From an uncultured Pseudomonadota bacterium (lineage in GTDB: Bacteria > Myxococcota_A > UBA796 > CAJQPC01), in contig CAJXRZ010000004.1 in the NCBI GenBank assembly GCA_913060515.1, forward strand, positions 1 through 64,000: a stretch of DNA of 64,000 nucleotides, read 5' to 3'. Each line of letters starts with the position of its first letter. Within the stretch, counting starts at the first letter, position 1. Of the stretch, positions 9,335 through 18,170 are shown piece after piece. The translations under genes and the position numbers were made by a program. The notes under the pieces are model-generated. The model saw nothing but the letters and a program-made list of their open reading frames with translations, was not told where the DNA came from and did no database searches.

Positions 9335-10726
9335 ATGCGGCCCCTCACTGCGACCATCGACGGCCAGACGCTCACTCTGCCTGCGGAGCCCGCTGCGGCT
9401 CTGACCGGCGGTGCGGCGTTGCTGGGCTTGTTGATTGTCCTGCTCGCAGTGCGCGTGGCCTTGAAGGCTCGAGACCAGAGCCCCGTTGCACTCATTCTGC
9501 GGGTGAGCTGGCTTGGGAGCGGCGGCCTGGTGGCGCTGCTCTTGGCTCCTGTGGCCGAGACCGGGGACTTGCTGTGGGCGATGCCGCCCCTTCGCACGGC
9601 GCTACTGGCGAGTGGGGTCGTGGGGTGGTTGGGCCTGTCCCTGGCGGCCGTTGAGCTCTATGTGCGCAGCCAGGAGCGGGACAAAGAGCTGCCGTGGAGC
9701 TGGCGTTCTTGGGCTGAGCTTCCGGTTGTGGCGCTGACGGGGGTCTTGCTGCTGGCCGGCAGTCTGCAGATGCGCCAGAGCTGGCAGGGGGTGCATGTCC
9801 CATCGATCTCGGCCCGCGGCTGCGCCCAGATCCACCAAGGGGTGCACTGCCTGCCGACCCTGGAGCTCAGGGTCTTGGGCAAGCCGGACGTGAACGTTCA
9901 GACCGGGCTCTTCTTCAAGCGCAGCAGTGTTCGGCGGCACTGGTTCATGGGCGAGATGGAGACCTCGAGCGGGACGCACTTCGAAGATGCCCAAGGCTGG
10001 AAGCTTCCGGAGCAAGCGGTCCCCAGCGCACAGACAGGATCGGTCTCCTACCAGGCCTATGCCGTGCGTGGAGAGATGATGGTGCGCACGGAGCTCGGCC
10101 CCTTCTCCGTTGTCGAGGACCGCCCTGATCCGCGCTTGGCCGTGGCGCCGGGCAGCACCTGGCGCTTCTCCTCGCGGGTGAGCCGCAGCCAGCGCGTCAT
10201 TCTGCTGCGTCACGAATCCAGCAGCTGGGATGGGGAGACCCTGCTCGCTCAGGTCGGGGAGCGGGAGCTCGTGGATGGCCTGTACCGCTACCCCTTGCGC
10301 GTTCAGCGCGGGGACGGACCGCTGGGGGAGATGGGCTACTTGCAGAACGCCAATGGGCAGAGCGTCTGGCGCTACGGGGGCAAGGAGCGCGCGTGGCTCA
10401 GTACGGAAGTGAGCGCCATGGGAGAGCAGCCAGCCCGGCCCTATGACACCTTCTCAGAGCTGCCCCAAGGGGGCTACGAATGCGTTCAGCCCTATACCGA
10501 AGGGGTCTGCGTGTGTGCGCCGCCGGGAAGCGTGCCCGGACAAGCGCTCGCCGGACCCATCCAATGCCGTACCCACCAGAGCGCCGGCGTGGGGGAGACC
10601 TTGCTCTTGGGCTTCTTGGCCATCGCGACCTTGGGGCTGACGCCGGGGGTGTCCCAGGGCCAGACCGATTGGGTGCTTGAGAGCAGCGCAATCGAGCCCA
10701 TTTTGAGCATAGAGCCGGTGCCCTGA
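9335..10726 (+). CDS. Membrane-anchored protein of unknown function
   Basis: I do not recognise the family. The 463-residue protein has about four hydrophobic segments in the first ~150 residues (near 20-40, 55-72, 83-103 and 125-145), a large extracytoplasmic region with several Cys residues, and one more hydrophobic segment near 425-442. ATG 9335 is chosen over GTG 9329 because a -10-like hexamer ends just before 9329. The late Cys-rich stretch (YECVQPYTEGVCVCAPP) may form disulfides outside the cell. It converges on the MYXO-CTERM gene with 23 bases between stops. Confidence 0.65.
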   Translation: MRPLTATIDGQTLTLPAEPAAALTGGAALLGLLIVLLAVRVALKARDQSPVALILRVSWLGSGGLVALLLAPVAETGDLLWAMPPLRTALLASGVVGWLGLSLAAVELYVRSQERDKELPWSWRSWAELPVVALTGVLLLAGSLQMRQSWQGVHVPSISARGCAQIHQGVHCLPTLELRVLGKPDVNVQTGLFFKRSSVRRHWFMGEMETSSGTHFEDAQGWKLPEQAVPSAQTGSVSYQAYAVRGEMMVRTELGPFSVVEDRPDPRLAVAPGSTWRFSSRVSRSQRVILLRHESSSWDGETLLAQVGERELVDGLYRYPLRVQRGDGPLGEMGYLQNANGQSVWRYGGKERAWLSTEVSAMGEQPARPYDTFSELPQGGYECVQPYTEGVCVCAPPGSVPGQALAGPIQCRTHQSAGVGETLLLGFLAIATLGLTPGVSQGQTDWVLESSAIEPILSIEPVP

Positions 10727-10749
10727 TGGGCCCGGTCTTGAGGCCGGCT

Positions 10750-11385
10750 CTACCCTCTTCGACTGAGCCCTGAACGACGCCGCATGGCCAACAAGCCCAC
10801 GAGCCCCACCAGTCCCCAGAGACTGCCAGCCCCCGGCTGACTGCTACACCCGCAGCCCTTGGTGTCGTCCACCTTCTCGGCGACGGGCTCTGTCTCAAAG
10901 ACCAGCTCAGGCTCCGGGACCGGGGCCGGCGTGCGCAACAAGTCGATGTTTGCCCGGTCATTGTCGTCCAGGAGCCCATCGGTGTAGGTCGCCACGGGGG
11001 CGTACCAGCCCAGCTCCGTGAAGATCTTCTCGTTGTCGGGGCTGGCAGACTTGCGGCCCTTCTTGGCTTTGACGGCGTCGGTGAGCAGACGGCGGTCGCC
11101 CCCCTGATAGGCCCGGGACTCCTCGTCCGTGATCTGCTCGTCCAAGCGGTGCATGCGCCAGACGGCCAGAGCTCGGGTGAGCGTCTCTCTCTCGGGCTGC
11201 GCTGCGATGCGCTCCAAGAGCTCAGGCATGGCTTGGTCGTTGGCCGCCACGCAGTCGTAGGCGTGTCGCAGACCGGCGGTCTCCAGGGTGTCCAGGCTCT
11301 CACTCAGGACTGGGCAAGGGCTGCTGTTGGAGACAGGCTCTTGAGCCAGGGTAGGGGAGGAGAGGATCCAGGCCAGCATCAACAT
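10750..11385 (-). CDS. MYXO-CTERM sorting-domain protein
   Basis: The 211-residue exported protein has an N-terminal signal (MLMLAWILSSPTLAQ) and a C-terminal tail made of a Gly-Cys-Gly-Cys-Ser-Ser motif, a hydrophobic helix and MRRRSG with further Arg. This is the MYXO-CTERM sorting signal, specific to Myxococcota, which is processed at Cys so that the protein is surface-anchored. The middle has no recognised domain; a short Pro/Glu-rich spacer precedes the tail. ATG 11385 shares one base with the glpK stop (TGATG), so translation is coupled to glpK. Any functional link to glycerol use is only positional. Confidence 0.85.
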   Translation of the reverse strand: MLMLAWILSSPTLAQEPVSNSSPCPVLSESLDTLETAGLRHAYDCVAANDQAMPELLERIAAQPERETLTRALAVWRMHRLDEQITDEESRAYQGGDRRLLTDAVKAKKGRKSASPDNEKIFTELGWYAPVATYTDGLLDDNDRANIDLLRTPAPVPEPELVFETEPVAEKVDDTKGCGCSSQPGAGSLWGLVGLVGLLAMRRRSGLSRRG

Positions 11386-12860
11386 CACGCACGCTCCACA
11401 GCACGGGTCCAGAGCGCGATGAGCGCATCTCGGTCTTCCGAGGCCATTGTGGGCCGAAACACACGATCCTCGCGCCATGAAGCGGCCAATTCTTCTTGGC
11501 TCTCCCACAGACCGACGGCCAATCCGGCCAAGAAGGCGCTGCCCAAGGCGGTGGTCTCCAGCTGCTGGGGACGCACGCAGGGGGTCTCCAAAACGTCGCA
11601 CTGGCGCTGCATGAGCATGTCGTTGCGCGCTGCGCCGCCGTCCACGCGAAGCTCTTGGAGGGGGGCGCCCAGGTCCTGGCTCATGGCCTGAAGAATATCT
11701 CCGATCTGAAGGGCGATTCCGTCCAGAACAGCCCGAGCGATGTGGGCCTTGGTGGTGCCGCCGGTCAGGCCCCAGAGCAGACCACGGGCATTGGGCTTCC
11801 AGTGTGGGGCCCCCAAGCCGGCCAGTGCGGGCACGAAGATCACGCCGCCGGAGTCCGGAACGGTGGCTGCCAGCGCCTCGATCTCGGCGGCGTTCCGGAT
11901 GACGCCCAGGCCATCTCGCAGCCACTGCACTGCGGCCCCAGCGATGAAGGCGCTGCCCTCCAAGGCGTACTGAACTTCACCGTTGACCCGCCAGGCGACG
12001 GTGGTGAGCATGCCGTGCTGGCTGGGGGTGATGTTGCTGCCGGTGTTGAGCAGCACGAACGCGCCCGTTCCATAGGTGCACTTGGCCATGCCCTGGGAGA
12101 AGCAGGCCTGGCCGAAGAGCGCGCCCTGTTGGTCGCCGATCAACCCAGCGACGGGGATGCCGTCGGGCAAAAAGGGCACGTTCTTGGTGTGCCCATAGAC
12201 CTGGCTGGAGTCACAGATCTTGGGCAAGCAGGCCGCGGGCACGCCCAGGATGCCCAGGAGCTCGGGGTCCCACTCCAGGGTGTGCAAGCTCATCAGCAGG
12301 GTGCGGCTGGCGTTGGAGGTGTCGGTGACGTGCACCCCTGTCAGGCGGTGGGTGAGCCAAGAGTCGATGGTGCCGAAGAGGGCTTGGCCGCTCTCGGCCT
12401 TGGCCCGCAGACCCGGGACGTTCTCCAACATCCACGACGCCTTGGTACCCGAGAAGTAGGGGTCCAGCACCAAGCCGGTGCGCTCCTTGAAGAGCGCCTC
12501 GTGGCCGGCGTCCTTGAGGGCCTGGCAGCGCTCGGCTGTGCGTCGGTCTTGCCACACCAGGGCGCGGTGGGCGGCTTGGCCGGTCTTTGGATCCCAGAAC
12601 AGGCTGGTCTCACGCTGGTTGGTGATGCCGATGGCCGCGATGCGCTCGGGCCCAATGTCCGCTTTGGCCATCGCACCGGAGACGGCCTGGGCGATCGAGG
12701 TCCAGATCTCTTCAACGTCGTGCTCCACGTGGCCCGGCTCGGGGTAGTGGTTCGGAAACTCGACGTTCTGGGTCGCCAAGACCCGCAGATCTTGAGAGAG
12801 CAGCAGCGCGGTGCTGCCGGTGGTTCCTTGATCGATGGCCAGGACGATGTCGCGCGGCAC
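11385..12860 (-). CDS. glpK: Glycerol kinase
   Basis: The 491-residue FGGY-family kinase phosphorylates glycerol to sn-glycerol 3-phosphate with ATP in the cytoplasm. Family motifs are present from end to end: AIDQGTTGSTA (phosphate 1 loop, residues 8-18), ITNQRET, WQDRRT, GLIGDQQGALFGQ, YGTGAFVLLNTG, and DGGAARNDMLMQ near residue 400. The start is ATG 12860 with a strong AGGAGG 5-6 bases upstream. No glpF, glpD or glpR lies nearby. The stop overlaps the start of the MYXO-CTERM gene by one base. Confidence 0.96.
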   Translation of the reverse strand: MPRDIVLAIDQGTTGSTALLLSQDLRVLATQNVEFPNHYPEPGHVEHDVEEIWTSIAQAVSGAMAKADIGPERIAAIGITNQRETSLFWDPKTGQAAHRALVWQDRRTAERCQALKDAGHEALFKERTGLVLDPYFSGTKASWMLENVPGLRAKAESGQALFGTIDSWLTHRLTGVHVTDTSNASRTLLMSLHTLEWDPELLGILGVPAACLPKICDSSQVYGHTKNVPFLPDGIPVAGLIGDQQGALFGQACFSQGMAKCTYGTGAFVLLNTGSNITPSQHGMLTTVAWRVNGEVQYALEGSAFIAGAAVQWLRDGLGVIRNAAEIEALAATVPDSGGVIFVPALAGLGAPHWKPNARGLLWGLTGGTTKAHIARAVLDGIALQIGDILQAMSQDLGAPLQELRVDGGAARNDMLMQRQCDVLETPCVRPQQLETTALGSAFLAGLAVGLWESQEELAASWREDRVFRPTMASEDRDALIALWTRAVERA

Positions 12861-12904
12861 TCTGGCCTCCTATGTGGGGGGATCCTCACTCCGGTGGCCC
12901 ACGC

Positions 12905-12910
12905 TGTCAA
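12905..12910 (-). promoter_or_regulatory. Candidate -35 box of glpK
   Basis: The minus strand reads TTGACA here, a perfect -35 consensus, 45-50 bases upstream of the glpK ATG at 12860. The -10 is weak (GAGGAT at 17-base spacing), so the promoter is only a candidate. Confidence 0.35.
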
Positions 12911-12973
12911 ACCCGGTGCGTTGCCCACTTGCTGGGTGCGGTTAGCGTTCTCTACATCCTCCAAGGGAGCCCC

Positions 12974-14296
12974 ATGCTCAGCGCAGATGTGTACGCCGCC
13001 CGCCGTCAGGCCGTCCTGGACACCCTGGAGGAGGGACAGGCCATGCTCCTGCTGGGCGCCCATCACTTCCTGCGCAACGGGGACGCCGAGTATCGATACC
13101 GGCAGAGCTCCGACGTGCTCTACCTGAGCGGGTGGGAGGATCCGGAGTGCGCGTTGCTTTTGCGCAAGGGCGCTGAGAAGCCCTTCACGCTCTTCGTTCA
13201 GCCCAAGGATCCCGAGCGCGAGGTCTGGACGGGCCGCCGTGCGGGCGTTCAGGGCGCCACGGGGGACTTTGGTGCTGACCAAGCCTTCCCCTTCGCCCAG
13301 CTCAAGATGCAGCTCGGGGAGATGCTGATCGGGACCCGAGAGCTCTTCTACGCCGCTGGACTGGACGCTGGCTACGACACCAAGGTGCTCGGCGCCGTGG
13401 CCCGCGTTCGCCGCAAGGCCCGTGATGCAGGCCAGGTCCTGCCCGATGCCTTCATCTCACCGGGCCGCATCCTGCACGAGATGCGCCTGTTCAAGTCGGA
13501 GGAGGAGGTCGCTCTGCTGCGCCGCGCCGGAGACATCACCGCCCAGGCCCACGAGGCCGCCATGCGCGCAGCCAAGGACGGGGCCTTTGAGTACGAGCTG
13601 GAGGCCTTGGTGGACTACACCTTCCGGCGCCACGGCGGCAGTGGTCCTGGCTACACGACCATCGTCGGGGCCGGCGACAACGCCAACATCCTGCACTACA
13701 TCGTGAACAACACCGCCATGAAGGATGGGGACTTGGTGCTGATCGACGCAGGCTGCGAGCTGAACAACTACACCGCGGATGTGACCCGCACCTTCCCGGT
13801 GAGCGGACGCTTCACGGCCCCTCAGAAGGAGCTCTACGCCTTGGTGTTGGATGCCCAGCTCAAGTGCATCGCGGCGTGCTCGCTCGGGCACACCTTCGCC
13901 GATGTGCACGACATGGCCATCCGTGTCCTGACCGAGGGCATGGTCGAGCTGGAGCTGCTCAAGGGCGAGGTAGACGAACTCATCGAGACCAAAGCCTACA
14001 AGAAGTACTACATGCACGGCACCTCCCACTGGCTGGGCATGGACGTGCATGACGTGGGCTCCTACGTCGCTTTGGGGGACTCTCGTCCCTTGGAGCCGGG
14101 CATGGTGTTGACGGTTGAGCCCGGACTCTATGTGCCGGCCGCCGACATGGACGCGCCGGAGCGCTTCCGGGGCATTGGCATCCGCATCGAGGACGACGTC
14201 TTGGTGACCTCGGGGGCGCCAGATGTGCTGACGGCTGCCTGCGCCAAGACCATCGAAGAGGTCGAGGCGGTTTGCCAGGGTTCAAGCCTGGCTTAG
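12974..14296 (+). CDS. pepP: Xaa-Pro aminopeptidase (M24B family)
   Basis: The 440-residue metallopeptidase removes N-terminal residues that precede proline. It has the N-terminal aminopeptidase-P domain (residues 1-~145) and a C-terminal pita-bread domain. The five di-metal ligands are visible: Asp in LIDAGCE (Asp ~258), Asp in YTADVTRTFP, His in MHGTSHWLGMDVHD, Glu in LTVEPGLY and Glu in GIRIEDDVLV. The start is ATG 12974 with AAGGGAG 6 bases upstream; earlier in-frame starts lack a ribosome site. It is transcribed divergently from glpK and converges on the lipoprotein at 14303. Confidence 0.93.
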   Translation: MLSADVYAARRQAVLDTLEEGQAMLLLGAHHFLRNGDAEYRYRQSSDVLYLSGWEDPECALLLRKGAEKPFTLFVQPKDPEREVWTGRRAGVQGATGDFGADQAFPFAQLKMQLGEMLIGTRELFYAAGLDAGYDTKVLGAVARVRRKARDAGQVLPDAFISPGRILHEMRLFKSEEEVALLRRAGDITAQAHEAAMRAAKDGAFEYELEALVDYTFRRHGGSGPGYTTIVGAGDNANILHYIVNNTAMKDGDLVLIDAGCELNNYTADVTRTFPVSGRFTAPQKELYALVLDAQLKCIAACSLGHTFADVHDMAIRVLTEGMVELELLKGEVDELIETKAYKKYYMHGTSHWLGMDVHDVGSYVALGDSRPLEPGMVLTVEPGLYVPAADMDAPERFRGIGIRIEDDVLVTSGAPDVLTAACAKTIEEVEAVCQGSSLA

Positions 14297-14302
14297 GTCC
14301 TC

Positions 14303-14869
14303 CTAGAGACTGCCGCAGTGGTCAACATCCAGCACGCCGTGCAGGGTTCCGGCCACGAGCAGCTCGTCGCTGTAGGGATTGGGCGTAAAGCCAGCTGAGT
14401 TGATCTGGGTGTTTCGGGCCGGGTCGCCCTCTTTGGGCTCTACGCCTACGCAGGTGGTGTAGCTCCCGCTTGAGAAGAGGCTGTCTACGGGCCACTCCTC
14501 GTCCCACTCCGAGAACCAAAACGCAGCTTGATGGGTGCGCGTGTTGGGGACGCGTCCGCCGCCGCAGACGATGTTTTCTCCGGTCAGTTCGGTCTGAAGC
14601 ATGGCGTCTTCGATGCCTTGGCAGCTCGCGTCAAAGTGCGTCGAGATGACCTGGCCCTCGTCGTTGACAGTGTCGTCGTCCGCGCAGTCTCGGTTGTTCC
14701 AGCGAGAGAAGGCGTGCACGTAGAGCCATTCTGTGCCCTCTGTGTCCATGCAGGACATGCTCAGTGTCTTCTGCACGGCGAATCGGAATTCGCTCACGCC
14801 CAAGCCAATCTCCAGGCGGTTGTGCATGTCGACGTCGGTGCCGCCGCAGGCCAGCAAGAACCAAGTCAT
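14303..14869 (-). CDS. Small lipoprotein, unknown function (second of a pair)
   Basis: The 188-residue protein begins MTWFLLAC, so the lipobox Cys would be residue 8, with no basic n-region. The rest is Cys-containing and acidic with no recognised domain. ATG 14869 overlaps the stop of the upstream lipoprotein gene (ATGA), which decides the start and indicates coupled translation. A longer start at GTG 14878 is possible and would put Cys at 11. The pair at 14303-15414 share style and size but I could not see clear sequence similarity. Confidence 0.65.
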   Translation of the reverse strand: MTWFLLACGGTDVDMHNRLEIGLGVSEFRFAVQKTLSMSCMDTEGTEWLYVHAFSRWNNRDCADDDTVNDEGQVISTHFDASCQGIEDAMLQTELTGENIVCGGGRVPNTRTHQAAFWFSEWDEEWPVDSLFSSGSYTTCVGVEPKEGDPARNTQINSAGFTPNPYSDELLVAGTLHGVLDVDHCGSL

Positions 14870-15414
14870 TCGGCACACAGGTAGGAAATGTCTATGCCGA
14901 CGATGTCAGAGCCGTTGCTGGTGACCCAGTACTCCTCGCTCCCTGGGTCCCCAAACTCCAAGTCCCAGCTCATGTCCATCTCCATTTTGGCGAAGGGGTC
15001 GCAGGGGTCGTGCCGGGCGTTCATGTCCAGGATGTCGATGGTGCCGCTGGTCATCGCCAAGCCGTACTCGCAGCCATTGATGGTGCGGTAGCAGGGACTT
15101 CCACCCAGGGTGCCCTCTTCGAAGCTGACTTGGTTGCCTCCGCGTGCCTCGTTCCAGGCAAAGCTGACGCCGATCTCCCAGGAGAGAATCGTCTCGACGT
15201 TGGGGCGAATCAGCAGCTGCACGTCCTTGCTGCCCGGCCAGTTTGAGAGGCTCTCATCCCACAGGTCTGCGTAGGAGCCGCGCACGCCACACTCCTCGCC
15301 GCCGCTGGTGTCCAGCGGGGTGGACTCTCCGCCCACGGTGAATTCAGCGCCGGTGTTCGCAAAGGTCGTTTGACCGCAAAACCCACAGCCGATGAGTAGA
15401 GTGAGCAGGTTCAT
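14866..15414 (-). CDS. Small lipoprotein, unknown function (first of a pair)
   Basis: From ATG 15414 (GGAG 7 bases upstream) the 182-residue protein starts MNLLTLLIGC, a 9-residue hydrophobic leader before a lipobox Cys at 10. A longer in-frame ORF exists, but its extra 28 residues are basic and unlike a leader. The mature part contains several Cys and Gly-rich stretches and no family I recognise. It is followed by the 14303 gene with a 4-base overlap. Confidence 0.65.
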   Translation of the reverse strand: MNLLTLLIGCGFCGQTTFANTGAEFTVGGESTPLDTSGGEECGVRGSYADLWDESLSNWPGSKDVQLLIRPNVETILSWEIGVSFAWNEARGGNQVSFEEGTLGGSPCYRTINGCEYGLAMTSGTIDILDMNARHDPCDPFAKMEMDMSWDLEFGDPGSEEYWVTSNGSDIVGIDISYLCAE

Positions 15415-15452
15415 TGGGGCTCCTGACCTTGGAGTAACGCGCCGCGTGAAGG

Positions 15453-16850
15453 CTACTCCCTCGTGTTGATGGCCTCGGCTGCGCGCCAACCACTCCAAAC
15501 CACTGCGCTCAGGCTTCCGTCAAAGCCATAGAGTCCGCCCATTCCAGGCACTGCCATGCCGCTGGCCTCTCCCGCTGCGTAGAGGCCGGGAACCGGAACG
15601 CCTCCGGCATCCAAGACCCGTTGCTTGTTGTCGACCAGCAAGCCGCCGTAGCCTTTCGCGGCGCTGAGTCCTGGCGGGTACGCACAAGGCTGGCCTTCTG
15701 TCTTCAAGGATGAGCCGCGCAGGGTCGCCAGGGTGTGCTCCAGCCCATTGGCGTCTACCTCAATCTCTTCGGCCAGCTCTTCCCAAGAGTCCGCGCAGAT
15801 GACCGTCGCCAGAGCGCCGTGGTGCTCCTCCGGGATGCGGATGCTCAGCTCCTCCCAGGTAATCAGCGTCCAGACTGGACCCGACTCTTCCTGGATCTTG
15901 TTGGCCAAGTAGAGGGAGAAGTCCTGCGACTCATCGACGAAGCGCTCGCCGGCGGAGTTGACCCAGATGTAGGGCTGGGGACCCACCTTGTCTACGAGCA
16001 AGGCGCCCTGTTCTGGACTCATGGCGATGGAGTCAGCGTAGCTGCCCATGGCGTCCATGGCCTCCAAGCCCAGGCCGTGGTCGATGGCCCAGTCCACGGC
16101 GTCGCCCTCTCCGCCCCACTTGCCGTTCGTTCCCCAGGTCCCGTCTTGCCACCCCACGTACTCCGAGATCAGGTCGACTCGGTTCGAGAATCCGCCCGAT
16201 GCGATGAGGACCACGCCGGCATCGATGTCCCCGGTCTCGGTGGTCACGCCGACGACCCGGCCGTCCTTCATGCGCAGTCCCGTCACCCGGGTATTCAGGC
16301 GCAGCTCTACGTCTTCGGGCCAAGCCCCTTGCAGGGTCGCGGGCAGTCCCGGGTCCTTGGCGCCGTGTAGGCGAGAGAGGCCGCTCCAGGGGGAAGGGGG
16401 GTTCAAGATGAAGTCCAGGCCCAGGTCATGGAGGCGCTGGCTGACGTCCGGGAGCGCTGCCCAGTAGTCCCAGGTGGCCTGGGTCGGGGGACTGCCGGTG
16501 AGCTCCTCCCACTCCTCGGCGGCGCGCTCCGGGCTGTCCTGAATTCCGACCTCCCGCTGCTGCACGCTGTCGACGAAGTAGAGCAGCTGGTTGCTACCGG
16601 GGGCGCGCCCTCCGGTTCGGTCTCCGGCCTCGAGCACCAAGGCACCGGGCAAGTCCATCGCGGCAGCCAAGCCCGAAGGACCCGCCCCGATGATGATGAC
16701 CCGGTCGCTTCTCCACGGGTCTTCAGCGCTCGAGGGCAGCCACAGGCCGCTCGCGCTGCTTTCTTGGGACTCCGCGGGCTCTTCTGCCTCCCCCAATGGC
16801 TGAGGGATCAACTCTGGCGTGCACGAAAGTGCAGCAAGGAACGACCACAT
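15453..16850 (-). CDS. Lipid-anchored FAD-dependent oxidoreductase (fumarate reductase flavoprotein-like)
   Basis: The 465-residue protein has a 9-residue leader (MWSFLAALSC) and then a Rossmann FAD-binding motif VIIIGAGPSGLAAA. The overall pattern is that of the FAD_binding_2/flavocytochrome c-type reductases: a mid-protein GDIDAGVVLIASGGFSN, GERFVDES, and a C-terminal GLYAAGEASG...MGGLYGFDGSLS cofactor motif. Such proteins reduce C=C bonds of small acids or oxidise 3-ketosteroids; the substrate is not clear. ATG 16850 is chosen because GGAGGA lies just upstream. A lipoprotein-type leader would place it outside the cytoplasm, which is unusual unless folded export is used. It is divergent from 16953 across two dyads. 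Confidence 0.75.
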   Translation of the reverse strand: MWSFLAALSCTPELIPQPLGEAEEPAESQESSASGLWLPSSAEDPWRSDRVIIIGAGPSGLAAAMDLPGALVLEAGDRTGGRAPGSNQLLYFVDSVQQREVGIQDSPERAAEEWEELTGSPPTQATWDYWAALPDVSQRLHDLGLDFILNPPSPWSGLSRLHGAKDPGLPATLQGAWPEDVELRLNTRVTGLRMKDGRVVGVTTETGDIDAGVVLIASGGFSNRVDLISEYVGWQDGTWGTNGKWGGEGDAVDWAIDHGLGLEAMDAMGSYADSIAMSPEQGALLVDKVGPQPYIWVNSAGERFVDESQDFSLYLANKIQEESGPVWTLITWEELSIRIPEEHHGALATVICADSWEELAEEIEVDANGLEHTLATLRGSSLKTEGQPCAYPPGLSAAKGYGGLLVDNKQRVLDAGGVPVPGLYAAGEASGMAVPGMGGLYGFDGSLSAVVWSGWRAAEAINTRE

Positions 16851-16863
16851 TCGTCCTCCGTTA

Positions 16864-16914
16864 AGACATTGTCTGCAAAGTGTCTGTTTGCTGTCAAGCC
16901 AATGTCGAGACATT
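16864..16914. promoter_or_regulatory. Two dyad operators in a divergent promoter
   Basis: AGACA-T-TGTCT (16864-16874) and AATGTC-GA-GACATT (16901-16914) are perfect inverted repeats sharing the GACATT/AATGTC core, with more TGTCTG/TGTC half-sites between. On the minus strand TTGACA at 16897-16892 plus GACAAT 18 bases on would be a promoter for the flavoprotein gene at 16850. The first dyad overlaps that -10 and the second lies just upstream of the -35. This looks like a repressor with two sites; no regulator gene is adjacent. Confidence 0.5.
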
Positions 16915-16952
16915 TTTGAGAAGGCTTCGGGCGGCTCCTTGCTGGGTGGTAT

Positions 16953-18170
16953 TTGTGGTCTGTGGAAAAGCGAGACCTCAGCTCCGGGAACTCAGGACGT
17001 CTGCGTAGGGCAGGGTGGGCTCTGCTTACGGTCGTGGGTCTCTTTGGCGCCGTCGAGGCCAGCATTCGTCTGGTCAGCGGTCCGCCTCCGCTGCCCTCGG
17101 GCGTGGCCAGATCCCAGGTCCTGCGCTTGGTCGAGGTGGAGGGGCGCTGGGTCGCAAAGCGCGGCGTAGACGGACGCCTGCGCAGCTTTCCAGAAGATGT
17201 GGGGGGCCCTCGTGTCGCTGTTCTGGGCGGCTCTTCGGTGATGCAAGACCCCATCGATGGGACACAGAACTTCCCGGTCGCGCTGCAGCGGGCACTCCCT
17301 GAGGTACAGGTGCTCAACCTGGGAACCCCGGGTGCCTCGTCCACGGGCCTGGCCCTGCTGGCTCGGGAGCTCTCGGTCTTGGAGCTGGACGCTGTGGTGG
17401 TTTACAGCGGCCACAATGACTTCGGGAATCTCTTGATGGGGGGAGAGCTGGACACCTCGGCGCGCTGGCAGATTCGCGCCCAGCAGCTTCTGGCTGGTTC
17501 CTGGGTGCATGCGGGTCTACGGCGGCTGGTGGTCCATGACCCGGTGGCCTCTCCGCACCTGAGCACGCGGGAGGACCGGCTGGTGTTCACCCAGAGTGAG
17601 CAAGCTCAGGTCGAGCAGGGGCTGGCCACGGAGCGCCTGATCGGCAACCTGAGGGTCTTGGCGCAGGATGGCGGCGTTCCGGTGCTCTGGGTGCCGCCTA
17701 TCTCCAACCTCCACCACGCCCCGCAAGGCCTACGGAGTGGCGAGCCGGACTGCCAGGCCTTGGCCCAGAGCATGCCCCGGCGGCGTCCGGATCGAGGGGA
17801 TCAGCGGGCCCGTGAGCTGGCACAGGTCTGTGGAGCAGACACGGCCCTTGGACACTGGCTCCAGGCCCACGCAGCCCTGGACCGCAGAGACCAAACCCAA
17901 GCTCTCTCCCACTTCGAGGCCAGCTTGGCCCTGGACCCAACGCCGCTGCGAATGCCGGTCTCCGCACGAGCAGCTGAGCTGGCCCTGGCGGCTGAGCTTG
18001 GGCAGAGCGCCGTGGACCTGTGGGCGGAGCAGCCCATCTGGCCAGCCACGGACTTTGTCGACACCCTGCACTTTTCAAGCGCGGGCGCCCAGCGGGTCGC
18101 TGAGTTGATCGCCCCAGAGCTCCGGGCGCTGCTCAGCCTCCCAGGTGAACCCCAAGAGCCCCAGCGTTGA
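16953..18170 (+). CDS. SGNH/GDSL hydrolase with membrane anchor
   Basis: The 405-residue protein has a basic N-terminus, one hydrophobic anchor (residues ~22-40), and an SGNH domain. AVLGGSSVM carries the likely nucleophile Ser, GTPGASSTG the Gly block, YSGHNDF the Asn block and DTLHFSSAG the Asp/His pair near the C-terminus. Residues ~300-350 look helical and TPR-like. It is probably a surface esterase or acyltransferase; the substrate is unknown. The start is uncertain: TTG 16953 or GTG 16962, neither with a good ribosome site. It overlaps the convergent caspase gene by 38 bases. Confidence 0.75.
   Translation: MWSVEKRDLSSGNSGRLRRAGWALLTVVGLFGAVEASIRLVSGPPPLPSGVARSQVLRLVEVEGRWVAKRGVDGRLRSFPEDVGGPRVAVLGGSSVMQDPIDGTQNFPVALQRALPEVQVLNLGTPGASSTGLALLARELSVLELDAVVVYSGHNDFGNLLMGGELDTSARWQIRAQQLLAGSWVHAGLRRLVVHDPVASPHLSTREDRLVFTQSEQAQVEQGLATERLIGNLRVLAQDGGVPVLWVPPISNLHHAPQGLRSGEPDCQALAQSMPRRRPDRGDQRARELAQVCGADTALGHWLQAHAALDRRDQTQALSHFEASLALDPTPLRMPVSARAAELALAAELGQSAVDLWAEQPIWPATDFVDTLHFSSAGAQRVAELIAPELRALLSLPGEPQEPQR

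Noticed and set aside
11496-13127. 543-codon plus-strand ORF opposite glpK
   Set aside because: glpK is certain on the minus strand; the antisense translation has no family resemblance and no ribosome site.
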